Shown here: one piece after another, positions 31,082 through 43,080 of the stretch
How the letters are laid out: each line of letters starts with the position of its first letter
Numbering within the stretch: the stretch's first letter is position 1
DNA from: Anthoceros angustus
Taxonomy: Eukaryota > Streptophyta > Anthocerotopsida > Anthocerotales > Anthocerotaceae
DNA length: 64,000 nt
NCBI GenBank assembly: GCA_010909165.1
Contig: MU008161.1
Location: forward strand, 2,046,001 to 2,110,000
Direction: 5' to 3'
Made by a program: the position numbers and the translations under genes
The notes under the pieces: generated by a model
The model's database searches: none
Seen by the model: only the letters and a program-made list of their open reading frames with translations
Told to the model about the DNA's origin: nothing

Positions 31082-33475
31082 CTACTGAGAAAAGCATTCC
31101 TTGTATGTCCATAAAAGAGACCGAATAAAAAAGTCAGTCTCCAAGAACTCAATGTGGGCAGTTCTGCCCACATAATTGCTGAGATTCACCGCTTGTCCAG
31201 TAGTGTCAAAGTTCACATCACACCGGATGAAGGTGTTATCCACCTGATTAGCTTTTTCAAAGAATCTTTCAAGGCAGCCTTGCACCATCTGCTTGTACAC
31301 GCCCCCTCGCCTCGAGTCCTTCTTGGCTTCAGGACACATCTCCAATCTTGCGGAATGGTATGGCACATACCGATCCTGGGGCGAGGCAAGGAGAATAATA
31401 TGACGGAAGTTTTCCAGCACATCTGTCTGGCTTAGCTTGTACAGAAAACATTCCTGAAAAGTGGACTTGTCCGTGAAACTCAGCTGATGCATACACTGTG
31501 CTCCCTTGAATTTCTTCAGTATCCACATCCCAGAGTTGAATAGTGAATTGGAACTGTAAAGATAGCCTAGATGAGGTGCAGACATGGACAGAAAGGTGTG
31601 CAAACACTGTAAATAAGGTTTCAATACCTCATCGCACAGGGCAGCCCTGATAATAACACCCCCAATCGAGTGGCCTACAAAACTGAGCTTACAAAGTCCA
31701 GTCCTTCTCACAGCCCTCTTGGCAGTCCCAAGCCTTTCCTCCAAAAAGCTTACAACCTCATCCGCAAGACGCTTCCCCAGCTCCTCGAAGCTATCGTACG
31801 TACGATCCTCATTGGCCATGGACATCAAGCACACTGCAAGGGGGTCCATGCATAGCCAATTGTTCCGCACCAACCGCAAGTCTCTGTGATGTCCCTGGAA
31901 GCCATGAACAAACACAACCACATGCAGCCCTCGTTGATTGTCCGCATGCCTCCTGGGCAATGATCCATCCGCTTTCCCTGAAGAGGAGCTCAGATTCTGG
32001 GCCTGCGAGAGATCTTTCTGAGGAGAAGGCGCCCTGTTACGTAACACATCCCCACTTCCAGCATCTCGCAGGTGCCTCTCCACAAACATGATCGGGTGCT
32101 GAGTTACGTTGCTGAACGTCTGCAAGTCCTGGAGCAAGCACTTGTTTACATGCACATCCACCAAGGTTTTGCGATACAGATCAGCAAGGGCACCGACAGT
32201 CGAGGCACGTGACTCCTGAGCTTTCCGAGAAATGAGCTTCTTGGGTGACTGCCACAGGACTGGGGGACACCTGAGCTGCCAAGGAACCAGCCATCTCCGG
32301 CTATCAACACCAAGCAAATCGTCGCTCCTCATGCACATGTCCGTACTGATGAGCCACATGGACCAATCTCTAGCAGACGAGGCCTCCCATGCTGACCGAA
32401 GCCTCTGCCACAAAGATGCTCGATTCGCTCTGTGGGAACTCAAAAACCTGTTCCACAAATCCGTGAGCTCCAGGCTGATTTTGTCAAAAACCGTCACCAA
32501 TTCAGGCCTGCTGGCAGTGCCACCTGCCTCGCCGCCCTTGGGGGGACTGGAAGGCCTGGCGGGGGCCGAGAAAGTGAACTTGTACTGTTTCCCTTCGTGC
32601 TGCATCGTCAACTCGTCCAGGAATCTAGCAGACTTGGACGACCGCGTCTGCGTCCCGATCCAAGCCAGAAACTCGTTGTCATTCCCAACGCCATACCCCG
32701 CCTCTGCCTTCCAGAAACCGCCTGCGGAATCCGGCTGGCTGCTCCCTGGCTCTCCTCCCGGGGAAAGGGGGCTGACACTGGAAGCGGCCAGCTCCAGGGT
32801 GAGCGCCTCCCGCGAAGCGTACAGTGCCTTCAAAACGGCCATGTCAGCTGCACTCAGCTTGCAGGGAGCTGCCTCGTCGTCGCTGGCGGAATGCAGCATG
32901 AAGGAGCGCAGCTCCGACTTGGAGTTCAAAAGCACAGTGTGCAGAGTGACATCCACCAGAACCATATGCCACGCATCAAAATGGAGCGGGCAGTAAGAAT
33001 GCAGTCCAGGCAGCCCTGCCGCCGAGATCCGGAAGGAATGCACAGCCACGGAGGCCAGTGCCGGGGTCGGATCCGCCACTGCTGCATCACCCTGGTCCTT
33101 CCTGTCAGCAGCAAATAGCAATTCAAACTTCACAATAGCCGGAACGAGCAGCGGCTTTTGCAGCTTGGCAAGGGAGAGGTGGAAGGACACCATCTCCTGC
33201 AAAAACACATCTTGCCGGGCATACTTGATGTAGAAGGGACGGCAACAGAAGCTGTTGCTGGCGTCATCAATCTGCCACACCGTAGGCGCTTCCCCCTTGC
33301 TTGGATCCGGTGCCGCGTACTGCATCACCCGGGAGGGTATGCCGTGCACATCCTCCACGCCTTCCCAGTGCGAGGTCACCTTGATCCCGTACCATCCCTG
33401 CTGGAACAGATCCAAGTTGTGGAATTTGTGCAGGTATACCGCAATCTCCAGGGTGGGATTGGCATAGGAGAGCAT
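31082..33475 (-). CDS. FAM135/DUF676 alpha/beta-hydrolase (putative serine esterase), 797 aa
   Basis: Begins MLSYANPTLEIAVYLHKFHN, then LDLFQQGWYGIKV and IPSRVMQYAAPDP: the FAM135 N-terminal domain. The middle holds HSYCPLHFDAWHMVLVDVTL and a low-complexity linker. The C-terminal DUF676 lipase-like domain has VVVFVHGFQGHHRDLRLVRN, the nucleophile elbow VGHSIGG (Ser603), and SPQDRYVPY (Asp701) and AHIEF (His774) as likely partners. The substrate is unknown; relatives are called putative serine esterases. The open frame runs 31 codons above this ATG but has no earlier ATG, so 33475 is the first usable start; a short upstream exon is possible. The gene is uninterrupted over 2.4 kb while its neighbours have introns. 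Confidence 0.9.
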   Translation of the reverse strand: MLSYANPTLEIAVYLHKFHNLDLFQQGWYGIKVTSHWEGVEDVHGIPSRVMQYAAPDPSKGEAPTVWQIDDASNSFCCRPFYIKYARQDVFLQEMVSFHLSLAKLQKPLLVPAIVKFELLFAADRKDQGDAAVADPTPALASVAVHSFRISAAGLPGLHSYCPLHFDAWHMVLVDVTLHTVLLNSKSELRSFMLHSASDDEAAPCKLSAADMAVLKALYASREALTLELAASSVSPLSPGGEPGSSQPDSAGGFWKAEAGYGVGNDNEFLAWIGTQTRSSKSARFLDELTMQHEGKQYKFTFSAPARPSSPPKGGEAGGTASRPELVTVFDKISLELTDLWNRFLSSHRANRASLWQRLRSAWEASSARDWSMWLISTDMCMRSDDLLGVDSRRWLVPWQLRCPPVLWQSPKKLISRKAQESRASTVGALADLYRKTLVDVHVNKCLLQDLQTFSNVTQHPIMFVERHLRDAGSGDVLRNRAPSPQKDLSQAQNLSSSSGKADGSLPRRHADNQRGLHVVVFVHGFQGHHRDLRLVRNNWLCMDPLAVCLMSMANEDRTYDSFEELGKRLADEVVSFLEERLGTAKRAVRRTGLCKLSFVGHSIGGVIIRAALCDEVLKPYLQCLHTFLSMSAPHLGYLYSSNSLFNSGMWILKKFKGAQCMHQLSFTDKSTFQECFLYKLSQTDVLENFRHIILLASPQDRYVPYHSARLEMCPEAKKDSRRGGVYKQMVQGCLERFFEKANQVDNTFIRCDVNFDTTGQAVNLSNYVGRTAHIEFLETDFFIRSLLWTYKECFSQ

Positions 33476-35280
33476 TCTGAGTCCAACATTCACACCGATC
33501 GCCTTGCCTTCGCCTTGCTTTCCCCGATCCGCGTCTGGAGCACACGGATTTTCACAATCTGCAGGCACTGCACATTCAAGCCTGCATCAGCCGTCCGGTC
33601 CGTCGGGACAGGCAGGGCCTTCACCACAGCCAGCAGCGCGTTGCCGATGCCGGCTCCGTTCTAGGGTTTGCTGCCAGTCCCGTTGGACGCATCCGGTGCC
33701 GAGTCACATTCACGTGAATCATTTGAAAACGTCTCGCACGTCTCGCACGTCTCGCTTCGACTGCTCACGGTTCTACGCGCCTTGAAGAAGGTTTTTAGGT
33801 GGTCGCTCTCGTGATTTTGCGCCATTGGCTCTCAAGGCGGGCCAGTTGGCACAGACAAAGTTTCCAGCCTTGAATAGGCACGTACATATCCCAGGCCTAT
33901 CCAAAGTGGTAACAGTTGTGGGCCAGTTCCCGGCCGGGACACTCCACATCCTGGCGGACTCTGGCTCAGTCCGGACTCTGGACTGTCCGATTCCAGCGGG
34001 AATGAGAGCCTTTCCAAACCAGTGTCACGCCATCTCCATGGCAGAAGTTGAAGTTGCGAGCTATGTAATGAAAACGAGTCCATAATACAGTTTCACACCT
34101 TCAAGGCCAGTCATAGCCGAGCTGAGAGCTGATGTGAGACAGTAGATGCTACCGGAGGCGGATGATCACGTCTTTGTAGCTACTACCCTTCAAGCTTGTG
34201 CTGTTCATTGCAGATGCAGAGTTGAAGGAAAGTGGTGGGTAGTATTTTCGTGCTTCTCAAGTAGATACTCAACAAGTTGTTTCAGACCCTGCTACACTTC
34301 TACCGATTCAACGAAACCACAGATTCGGAACGACACTGCTTCCAACGGCAGGTGCATAAGTGCCTGAATGCACACTTGACGGAGTAAAGCTTCACAAGAA
34401 AACAAAACAAGTGCTTGAATGCACACTTGAGAGAGACTTGAACATGGAAACTTGTCAAGCACGGATATCATTCGGTTGGAAGAGATGATGCAACATGCAG
34501 TTGAAGGCAAGCCCGCCATCGCAAATGACACTCCATGGATCGTCCGGAATGTATCCTCATCCTCCTCATCTTCGTCAGAAACTTGGTTATCCTGCTACCA
34601 GCTATCCCAAATAATCTGGCCCCTTTTGAGACACTGGATCATACACCTGTGCCAAAATGATAACAGTTCACCATTGCACAAAACATACTGAGGCAAATGG
34701 CTTGAGTCATCGTCGTAGCCAAAGCTTCGGGTAAACCAGAGTGGCCGCTGGTGGATTCCCAGCTACTATCCTTGGACCTGTAGATGCTTACAGTTGGTTC
34801 ACTTATCCGCTGATCCCGTACCACATCCCTGCTGTTGCATACCACAAGCCTTCAATTTGACGCTGTGGATCCAAGGGTTCCGCCAATCGACCACCCCAGG
34901 CTTGAAGCTGGAATTGAGGCTGCCCAATCCATGTCTTGCACTTTGAGCATGCATTTCCGTCCCAAGCCTGGTTTCTTCTTCTGAGCCGAGTCCGCGCGAC
35001 AAGTCCTCCTGGGCCACAGAATCGTCCAGCCCTCGATTGCTCTCCTCACGTTCCTCGTTTGTGTTATGGCGATCGGTATGAAATGGGTGTCATTCCCGCC
35101 CGGTTGCTGATTTCGTCACTGCAAATTACTTGAATGCCGCTCACCTGTCGATGCGGACGCTGACGACCTGCCCGCCTGTTCCCGATCCCGTCACCAAGCC
35201 CGTAGCAACCTTATCCATGTGTTTTTTTTTTACTTTCAAAAAATATGTAATATATATCTTCCCATGCCATTAATCCACTT
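33476..35280. other. 5' flank of the FAM135-type gene and intergenic DNA
   Basis: A stop-free minus frame just above the gene (about 33500-33655, NALLAVVKALPVPTDRTADA) is out of frame with the CDS and could be leader or an alternative exon. Beyond 33700 I see only short unsupported frames. Small duplications occur: GTCTCGCAC three times near 33730-33750, and AGTGC(C/T)TGAATGCACACTTGA at about 34361 and 34410. Confidence 0.4.
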
Positions 35281-35560
35281 ATGGTGTCCTCCCTTCGAGG
35301 AGTGACATCGAGACTTGAGTTCATTGGAACTCGACGGGTAAGCGTTGTTGGAACGGATCAATGCTTGGATAGGCATGGGGTGTCATCCATCCCTAGGATT
35401 AAGCACTTGGGTCGGGTGTTATCCATCCCTAGGATTAAGCACTTGGATGGGGTGTTATCCATCCCTTAGGATCAAACACTTGGATGGGGTGTTATCCATC
35501 TCCCAAGATCATCCTTGGATGGGATGCTACCCATCCCCAAGGATCAGTGTTTGCCGGCCC
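35281..35560 (+). mobile_element. 5S-like SINE fragment with internally amplified ~38 bp unit
   Basis: It opens with GGAACTCGACGGGTAAGCGT and TTGTTGG, matching the 5S rRNA block GAACTCCGCAGTTAAGCGT, and then a GGATAGGCATGGGGTGTCAT block in the place of AGGATGGGTGACCT. The following unit ATTAAGCACTTGG(A)TGGGGTGTTATCCATCCCTAGG is repeated about four to five times (35392-35545) with drift. The repeated unit itself looks like the same 5S-derived core as in the 16.5 kb copies. The assignment rests on reading, not alignment. Confidence 0.4.
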
Positions 35561-37819
35561 CACAGTGTCACACATTTCCCTGCTTCGTGGTAGGCCTGCT
35601 GTAAACATCAGATTCTCGTCTCCGTAGTGTGTGGAGCCACCGGTTGTTAATGCTCTACGTGGTTAATCCTGTAGTGTCCTACAAGGTTACTCTAGATCAA
35701 AATCCTAGTGTGAACTTCGATGTATACTTTAAAATATCTATGAGCTCAGCTTCCAATGGTCGTGTCCACTAGCGGGCCCTGCTAAGGTAACATTCTTCTC
35801 TTTCTCAACCTTAAACAACTAGACAACGATCTGTATGATATGTATTCAGGTGTAACAGCGTCGAGGTAGAAAGGGGTTTCTCCAGTAACCCCTATTTGCA
35901 CACGGACTTCCGCGAACCCCAAATTGCAAGTTGAAAAATCCACAATGAAAACGGCCGTTGTGAAGAGTTTAGGTCTTATTTAGGGCAAGTATGCACGCAC
36001 TTACCTCCAAAAACTGGATTTTTTTGTATTTTTTAGATTTTCCACCTATTTTTTATGAGAAATAAACCGCATGGGTTCATGCCCCTAGGGCCTTCTTCTA
36101 GAACAAGTGCACGCATTAGGCCCCTTGCCCCTACGTGCGCACATCTGAATCTTCTTGTCCCCAAGTGCGGAAACATGTTTGCGCACCTAGATCTTCCTGC
36201 TCACTTTGCGTAAACAAGCTTGCACACTACTATGTTGGGTGCACAAATTTGTTTGCGCACTCAATCTTATTCCATCCGTTTTTTAACAACAACACTTGTA
36301 TGGCATGAACGGAGGACATGTAAAAATAACGTGTAACTCACGGTTTTGATTATCTTCACCCCTTCAAAATTGCGGTGCCCAACCATGGATGTGGCACATC
36401 GTGACCAAATGACCATGTAGGGTTTGGCACCACAGGTTTGAACATCACATTTAAATTAGCAAACATCCTTTAAAAAAGTCTAAAAAAAAGATATTTTTTG
36501 CCTAAAAAAAGACAATATTTTACCCATAACCCCCTATTGCCGAAGAAATCCCTTACAAGAATGTCTCGTATGTCACTATTTCTAAAACCTAATTGTAAGC
36601 GAGTTAGGTATGAAAATTAGAATTATCCACTATGTTCCACTTGAGTCTGCTGCTCCCAATCCTATAGGAGGTTTGAACATGGTCATTGCAAGAATAATTG
36701 GGAGCTTAGCTTGCCTTTAATTTTCTATGCCATGTTATTTTTGCATGGGACTGTATGATGAATCTAATTATCACACATACCTAACAAATAAAAGGGAGGG
36801 GAAGTGTGGATTTAAAAAGTTGTCAAATATTTCCATAAATGTTGATATAGAAATTATTAAAATTGCATTAGAAGAGTTGTAAAATGCATGTTCTCATATT
36901 CGAATATGTGCCCAATAGCGCCACCCGCTTGTCGGGGGTAGGCCTTTGAATGATGCTACGTGTTTGCTTGGACACAAGCTTGAATAGTACCACTGGCTTG
37001 CTTTGGTCCAGGCTTGAATAACACACCCGCAAGCTCGGGCGCAACGTCTTATAGTGCTATGCGTTTGCCTAGGAGAGGACTCGAATAGAATCGCATGCTT
37101 GCTCGAGGAGGTTGGAATAACATACCCTACTGAATGGAATGTGGTGAGAAACTCGATACAATACAAAGATTTTTTATTAGGAATGATGTTAGAAATAATA
37201 ATGTTGTACTCATACAATATTACGCTTATTATAGTAGAACATAAACTAGGAGCATAACTACTATATTAGATTATAAATCAAGAACATAAGCTATAAGATA
37301 CAAGTCTAGAAATGGTAGCTACCCTAATGTTTTTATAAACGAGGATGTTAGAATGAAATAATGTGATTCTAAAATAGGCTATTGTTATTGTTATAGAAGA
37401 TCTAAAGTAGCATTGTTCATTCTCCTTAGTCTATAAAGCTCGACCTTGTACACAACTTACATATTCTCGTTTGACATCAATGCTTGTTTTTAAACAAAGC
37501 TTAGGAGCCACGTCAATCCCCGTTGAATTGAGGTGCACTCGATTCCCTCTTGCAAAGCGTTTAAGTGTAAGATCTTACATATCTGTATCTGACACTTTGA
37601 CAGATACTAAACATTGGATCCAATTTCTTGTAGTTGTGATCTTTTTTTGCACCCATTTTTCTTCCTCAAAGCCTCCTTAAGCTTCTTTAAGCTCTTCCTA
37701 GAATTTATAAGACTTTTTGCCTCTACTCGTTTTTCAGGTTTTGCATAAGTAACTCCTTGAGTAAGATCTTTTTCGCACGAAAAGGACACATACAAGTCAA
37801 GAAAAATTTTGGACGAACA
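35561..37819. other. AT-rich intergenic DNA with a ~50 bp degenerate repeat
   Basis: No gene is recognised. Between about 36902 and 37125 a ~45-50 bp unit recurs four to five times (ACCCGCTTGTCGGGG...GGCTTGAATA; variants carry GCTTG and GAATA/GAATAG phrases). Several long T/A runs are present. Confidence 0.45.
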
Positions 37820-38098
37820 ATGGCGGACGCAAACGATATTATATTGGCAGCAACAACGTTGGTCAATATAAAGACTGATGAACACAGCAAAAGTGAGTTA
37901 GAAAAGTTGGCTAACTTGAGGGCTAACCCCTTCCATATCAATGACATGCCAACTACCAATAACGTGGAGACTAGTCCTCCCAATATTGGTAATGCAGAGG
38001 TTAACACTCTGCCAGCCCTAAGGAAATTGAAAAGAAGTAAGCCGCAAAAGCGTAAAACGGGAGATCAAGCAAAGGAGGCCAAGTCACTTGACAAATAA
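37820..38098 (+). CDS. small hypothetical open frame (92 aa)
   Basis: Opens with ATG: MADANDIILAATTLVNIKTD, hydrophilic, with a basic tail (LKRSKPQKRKTGDQAKEAKS). The stop-free frame extends upstream without an ATG. It is longer than expected by chance in AT-rich DNA but matches no family I know. It could be an exon of a larger gene or spurious. Confidence 0.25.
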   Translation: MADANDIILAATTLVNIKTDEHSKSELEKLANLRANPFHINDMPTTNNVETSPPNIGNAEVNTLPALRKLKRSKPQKRKTGDQAKEAKSLDK

Positions 38099-38574
38099 AA
38101 ATGTTGTGAAGACTGCGTGTACTAGTAATTTTTTTTTTTCACATTGTATATTTTTTGTTCTTTAATATAGTATGTATTTTATGTTACTTGTAATGATATT
38201 TGTAGATATATTTACTATGCATATTAAATCTTATTATTTAAAATATAATTTTCATAAACTATATATAGAATATGGAATACCGATCTGGTCACACGGGAGT
38301 GTGTGTGTGACTTTCTTTTTTTTCGGTGTACGCTACGAGGATATGCCACGGAATCTTTTCGATACTCACGTATAATACACGTATAATACGTGCCACGCCA
38401 GCTTCACGCAGGTTACGTGCGGGAAAAACATTCTATCACCGTTCATCGGCACGGTGTTGGTGGTGTCATCTGATCTTTTGATAGCGGTGTTAGGGTTTTC
38501 ATCGGGTCTACACACAAACATGGCGGGCAACACATACTACACAGAACTTTGTTCGGTATGGCCCGGTTCGCACA
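38099..38574. other. AT-rich spacer
   Basis: Contains poly-T runs and AT-rich sequence without coding content. Near 38367-38390 there is a small repeat, ACGTATAATAC twice. The first array unit begins soon after. Confidence 0.4.
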
Positions 38575-39540
38575 CCGTCCTCCGCTTACATCGCTTTCAC
38601 TATATATACGGGAAGGATGGATGTGGGAGCGATCCCTACGTTCGTGTGCTTGACTACTAACATGCTTGTTGTGCTTGCGATTGGATGTATGGGGCGACTT
38701 GAGACCCGTGATCGTAATTTGCATCGCATGCATGCATCACCAACTGGGTGGGCAGCGCAAATCCTCCGCTTACATCTTTCACTCACGAAGGGCGGATGTG
38801 GGAGGCGATCCCTTTGGTGTGCTTGACTACTAACATGCTTGTGTTGTGCTTGCGATTGGATGTATGGGGCGACTTGAGACGAGCGTCGTAATTACGCATG
38901 CATGCGGCATCCTTGGTGGGCAGCGCACCAAATCCTCCGCTTTCACATGTTGCTTTCACTATATATGCAGGAAGGACAGGATGTGGGAGCAGTCCCTACG
39001 TTTCGGTGTGCTTGACTACTAACATGCTTGTGTTGTGCTTGCAGTTGGATGTATGGGGACGGACGGACGATCGTAATTTACATCTGGCACTGCATCCGCT
39101 GGTGGGCGGCGCACCAAATCCTCCGCTTTCACATGTTGCTTTCACTATATATGCGGGAAGGATGATGTGGGAGCATCCCTACGTTCGGTGTGGTTGATTA
39201 CTAACATGCTTGTGTTGTGCTTGCGGTGGATGTATATGACTTGAGACGAAGATGATCGTAATTTGCATCGCATCCACGCATCACGGCTGGGTGGGCGGCG
39301 CACCGCAAATCCTCCGCTTTCACATGTTGCTTTCACTATATATGCGGGAAGGAGATGATGTGGGAGCGGTCCCTACGTTTGGTGTGGTTGATTACTAACA
39401 TGCTTGTGTTGTGCTTGTGGATGTATGTACGACTTGAGACGAAGATGATCATCGTCACTTCCATCGGCATCCGCACTTGTCAGCGGTGGGTGGGCGAGCA
39501 TCCAACACCCTCTTCCTCATCTTTGCATCTGTGCCAGCAG
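38575..39540. repeat. 171-191 bp tandem array, about five units, each with a TATA-like motif
   Basis: Units start at CCTCCGCTT near 38580, 38764, 38935, 39119 and 39310. Most contain GCTTTCACTATATATGCGGGA, then GTGGGAGC...CCTACGTT, TTGATTACTAACATGCTTGTG, and a GAC..GAGAC.AAG..CGTAATT..CAT block, ending TGGGTGGGCGGCGCACC. Copies differ by many small insertions and deletions and few substitutions. A degraded sixth unit may begin near 39500. No coding frame is conserved. Confidence 0.85.
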
Positions 39541-40174
39541 TAGCGACCAGCGTGTCTTAGGAGGCGGTACATGTGGGGACGAACTCTACCGCTTTTTACG
39601 CGAGCATATTAGGTGATGGACGGGCGTGTCTGCGTGTTGCTCCTTTGCTTCACTTTTTGTTGATCGGCGGCCGATCTTGGAATGCAAGTGCTGCTGCGAG
39701 CAAATTGAGAAGGATTTCGCAAATGGGATGCTCATACAACCTCGGAAATGAAGGAAATTCGCTCACACACATCTTCAAGTGCCATTCATGCTGTTGCGGT
39801 TGTTTCCCTAGCGTTCCACCTTTGTTTCTCGTTTTTATGCGGCATGGCGGGACTCACATTGTGCAAGGGTCTTGCTTTTCGAGCAACATGACAAGGATTT
39901 CGCCGAGGACCCCTCATACGGCATCGGCAAGGAAGGAACCCCTCTTGATGCGGCATTCAGCCTCGGAAAGGATAGATTTTCAAGTGCAGCGACATTTGGC
40001 GGTCACAATGATGTGTCTTGGCGGTGATTCTGATCTACTTGTCCTTAGGATCGGAATCTCTAGGCCGTGGAACACAACCTTGAAGCAACAAAACAAACCA
40101 AAAAGCCAACACTTGCGCGGTCCTCAAGCTTGCACAATTGCCCACACCACAAGAAGCACATGTTCAAGTTCGCA
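39541..40174. other. unassigned DNA between two arrays
   Basis: Holds a plus-strand open frame (39573-40388) that runs into the minisatellite; I do not recognise its translation. GGATTTCGC..A and related phrases recur near 39711 and 39893 (AGGATTTCGCAAATGGGATG, AGGATTTCGCCGAGGAC), suggesting an old internal duplication. Confidence 0.35.
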
Positions 40175-40320
40175 AAACACCTACCTACCAAAAATCCTAC
40201 AAACTTCTCAAAACACCTACCTACCAAAAATCCTACAACCTTCTCAAAACACCTACCAAAAATCCTACAACCTTCTCCGCTCAAAACACCTACCTACCAA
40301 AAATCCTACAATCTTCTCGC
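40175..40320. repeat. ~36 bp minisatellite
   Basis: AAAACACCTACCTACCAAAAATCCTACAACCTTCTC is repeated four times; the third copy has lost CTAC and the fourth is preceded by an extra CGCT. The whole tract reads open in more than one plus frame. Confidence 0.9.
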
Positions 40321-42170
40321 TCACTCTGGAAAGAGTCGAAGAGCGGGGCCTCCATCCTCTTGTGCCCGGTCATGGCCCCTCCGCTTAGAGCTCGGTGGGC
40401 GCTCGGCGACTGAGCCCACAGGGAAGGGCACTGCGGCCAAGGCATACCGAGGCGAGGTGCCGCGTCTGTGGGTGGAGGTGGAGGTGGAGCAAGCAGCATC
40501 CCACATGAAATGGAAAGGTGGGTGCGGGGAAAGGGAGAGGTGGGGGAGGAGGGAGGGTCTCGTCGTGACTCCTTGACCATTGAAGCGGTACGCTGGTCGT
40601 TCATGATATCCATGACGCCGCACTCGGGCTTCCACTTGCATGTTAGGGGCGCAGGGGCATCCTCTCCAACATGCCCTCCACCTCATTGCGGCGCAACCTA
40701 AGGTCGCGGACCTTCTCCACGACCTCAGCCCGGCGTGGCCGCGCCACTCATGGGCTGCATCGATGGCAATCAACGATGCTCGAGTGGTCGCCATGATGCC
40801 CCAAAACTCCTCGGCGAGGCTCACGAGGCCGCCTTGGGATGTGCTGCCCGTTCTTCTGGTGCTCGCACGGTGCTCCTCAGCGGCCGGAGCACCGGAGTTC
40901 GCACCTCGGCCTCGGCCCCCTCCATCTTCCCCTCCCGACTTGCGTCCTCCTCGAGGCTTAGGTTTGCCGCCGCGGTCACCCTCTTCTTTTCCGCCCACAA
41001 ACCCAGCCTCCGGCTCCACGGTGAGCTCGGCCAACTCTGCTCTTAGAGTGGCCGCCTCATCCTTGATTCGCCTCCCAAGCAGCGCTCAATCTTGACGGCT
41101 CCACATCGGTGTGCAGTGCGGACGAAATTGCCATCCGAATCATAGATGATTCGTGTAGCTGCTCGTCGACGCCTTCAACACGCAACCACCAACCCATCAT
41201 GCGGCTATTAGCATTGTTGTTAGTCCCATATGCAACCAAACACCAAGCACGGTGTGCTTTTACGTCAGTCCTCGAGATTTCGCCTTGCCCTCCACACCTC
41301 CCTCGCCATTCAACGCCCCCACCGCATCCTCCCCTCGAGGCCCTTGTGGCATCCACCCCTCCGGCCGCGCCTGCCACAACCTCCTTGCGGGCGCTGCAGT
41401 CTTGGCCTCGCCACCTCAGCCCTCACGCCTCCTCCGACCACCAGCCGGAGGCCGGCAGAGGAGCTCCGCCCTCCCGGGCTGCCGCCACCTCCGGCCGCGC
41501 CGCCACCTCCGGCCGCGCCGCCCATGCCTCCTCCGACGCCATGGTCGCGGGCGCCGCCACACTGTCCCGGCGGGCTCAAGCCTCGTGCTGCGCCCCAGTG
41601 CACCCACCGCTGCCGCCACCTCCGGCTCCACGGTGAGCTCGGCCAACTCTGCTCTTAGAGTGGCGCCGCCCATGCCTCCTCCATGGCGCAATCCTCCGAC
41701 GCCATGGTCGCGGGCGCCGCCACCTCCGGCCATGGTCGCGGGCGCCGCCACCTCCGGCACCATCTCCCTCCGGAGCGGCGGCGGCCGCGCCGCCACCGGC
41801 GCCCGGCGTCGCGGTGCCGCTGCTTCCTCGGCGGCGCGGTGCTCCGCCATGCCGCTTGCGGCTGGTGGGGCGCTCGCGGCGCCTCCTCCTCCTCCTCAGC
41901 ATGCAGGCGCGCGAGGAGGTCCTCCATGCCCTCCACCTCCCCCCTTTGTTGGTGTAGCCTCCTCCATGGCGCAATCCTCCGACGCCATGGTCGCGGGCGC
42001 CGTCGACCTCCATCTCCTCCCCTTCGCCGCCGCCGCCCATGCCTCCTCTCCTTCCTGCAGTTGGAAATGGATGAACACTCCACAGCAGGCGCCTTCTTGT
42101 ACCAAGGCCGCAAGCTCTCAAAACTTGCGTCCCAATAAATGTTGTGGATGCCAAGTGGTTTTGTAGCATT
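40321..42170 (-). other. GC-rich repetitive block with coiled-coil-like minus-strand frame
   Basis: On the minus strand, short stretches look like coding sequence of a helical protein: DEAATLRAELAELTVEPEAG (about 41010-41065), IDAAHEWRGHAGLRSWRRS (about 40700-40770) and, one frame over, VVEKVRDLRLRRNEVEGMLE (about 40660-40725). Frames change between them. The phrase encoding LRAELAELTVEPE recurs at about 41621-41670, and CGCAATCCTCCGACGCCATG recurs at about 41686 and 41967 within a GCCGCC/CTCCGG-rich tract. It is best read as a decayed gene expanded by GC-rich minisatellites. I do not recognise a family. Confidence 0.3.
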
Positions 42171-43080
42171 TTAAATGGCCTCCCCTACCAGCTGGCTTTG
42201 GCAGCTGCCACATGTGATTTATTGCGCTCCCAGTGCAGCAGCTGCTACTCGTTGTCCAACCTCAGCGATCTGCGGTTGCATGGCAGCCTTCTGCACCTGC
42301 CGCCGGCTGAAGATGCGGTTGCCAATGCCACTCCCCGCCTGCCGCTTTGAACGACCGTCGTTGATGACCGCCGGTCTTCAATAGCTGCCACTCGCAGTGC
42401 ACATTTCCCGAAGTTGCAGCGTTTGCTGCCTTCTCATGCCAAATACATTATATAATGCCACTTTATTCCTTTGCATTGAACATCACATGTATCAAAAGCA
42501 GCGGCTGCCGGTCCATGTGTTGTAGCGGCTACCTCAAACTGGTATTTGGAGTACGACAGGCGAGGCTTCATATTGTGTAGCTCCATGGCATCAAAGACGG
42601 TGCATCCTACTTGAACATCACGCCTTCCCGGCTAATATGGCTGCACTAGTCACTCCCGCCTTGTGCATCAACCACTCTTATAACCCATAGCGGTGGCGCT
42701 ATAGCCGACCTTTGAGTACCGCCATGGGCGGCAAGTTCAAAACTATCGCTGCTGGTTGCAAACCCCGCAATGACAATCCCGGCAACCTTTGAGCGACACC
42801 GCGTCCATCATCCCATGCAATGGGGTCGCGCGCCTCTACCCAATGCTCCACCTTGGCGCCTCTCTCGCGGATATGGCTCCTTCATTGGACAACAGCGGAG
42901 GCGTCGCGGTAGCGCAATCCTCAAGGAAGCGGCAGAACCGCCTTCCCTCGCTTCCCACCGCTGCCGCCCCACTTCCATCCGTGCAAACCCATCCGGCCGC
43001 ATGCCCGGCAGCTCTGCACCACACTGGAATGCGATGGCCCATACTCGCCACTCGCTCGCCAATAGCAACCGTAGTGCATC
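42171..43080. other. spacer before the 0.93 kb array
   Basis: No recognised gene. A plus-strand open frame begins at 42770 and runs into the array; its translation shows no family. Confidence 0.35.

Noticed and set aside
33476-33568. N-terminal extension of the FAM135-type protein to 33568
   Set aside because: The extension begins at GTG and has no homology to the family; the conserved N-terminal domain starts right after the ATG at 33475.
38575-39540. CRISPR-like array
   Set aside because: Units are 171-191 bp, wholly repetitive, without short direct repeats and unique spacers, and the genome is a plant's.
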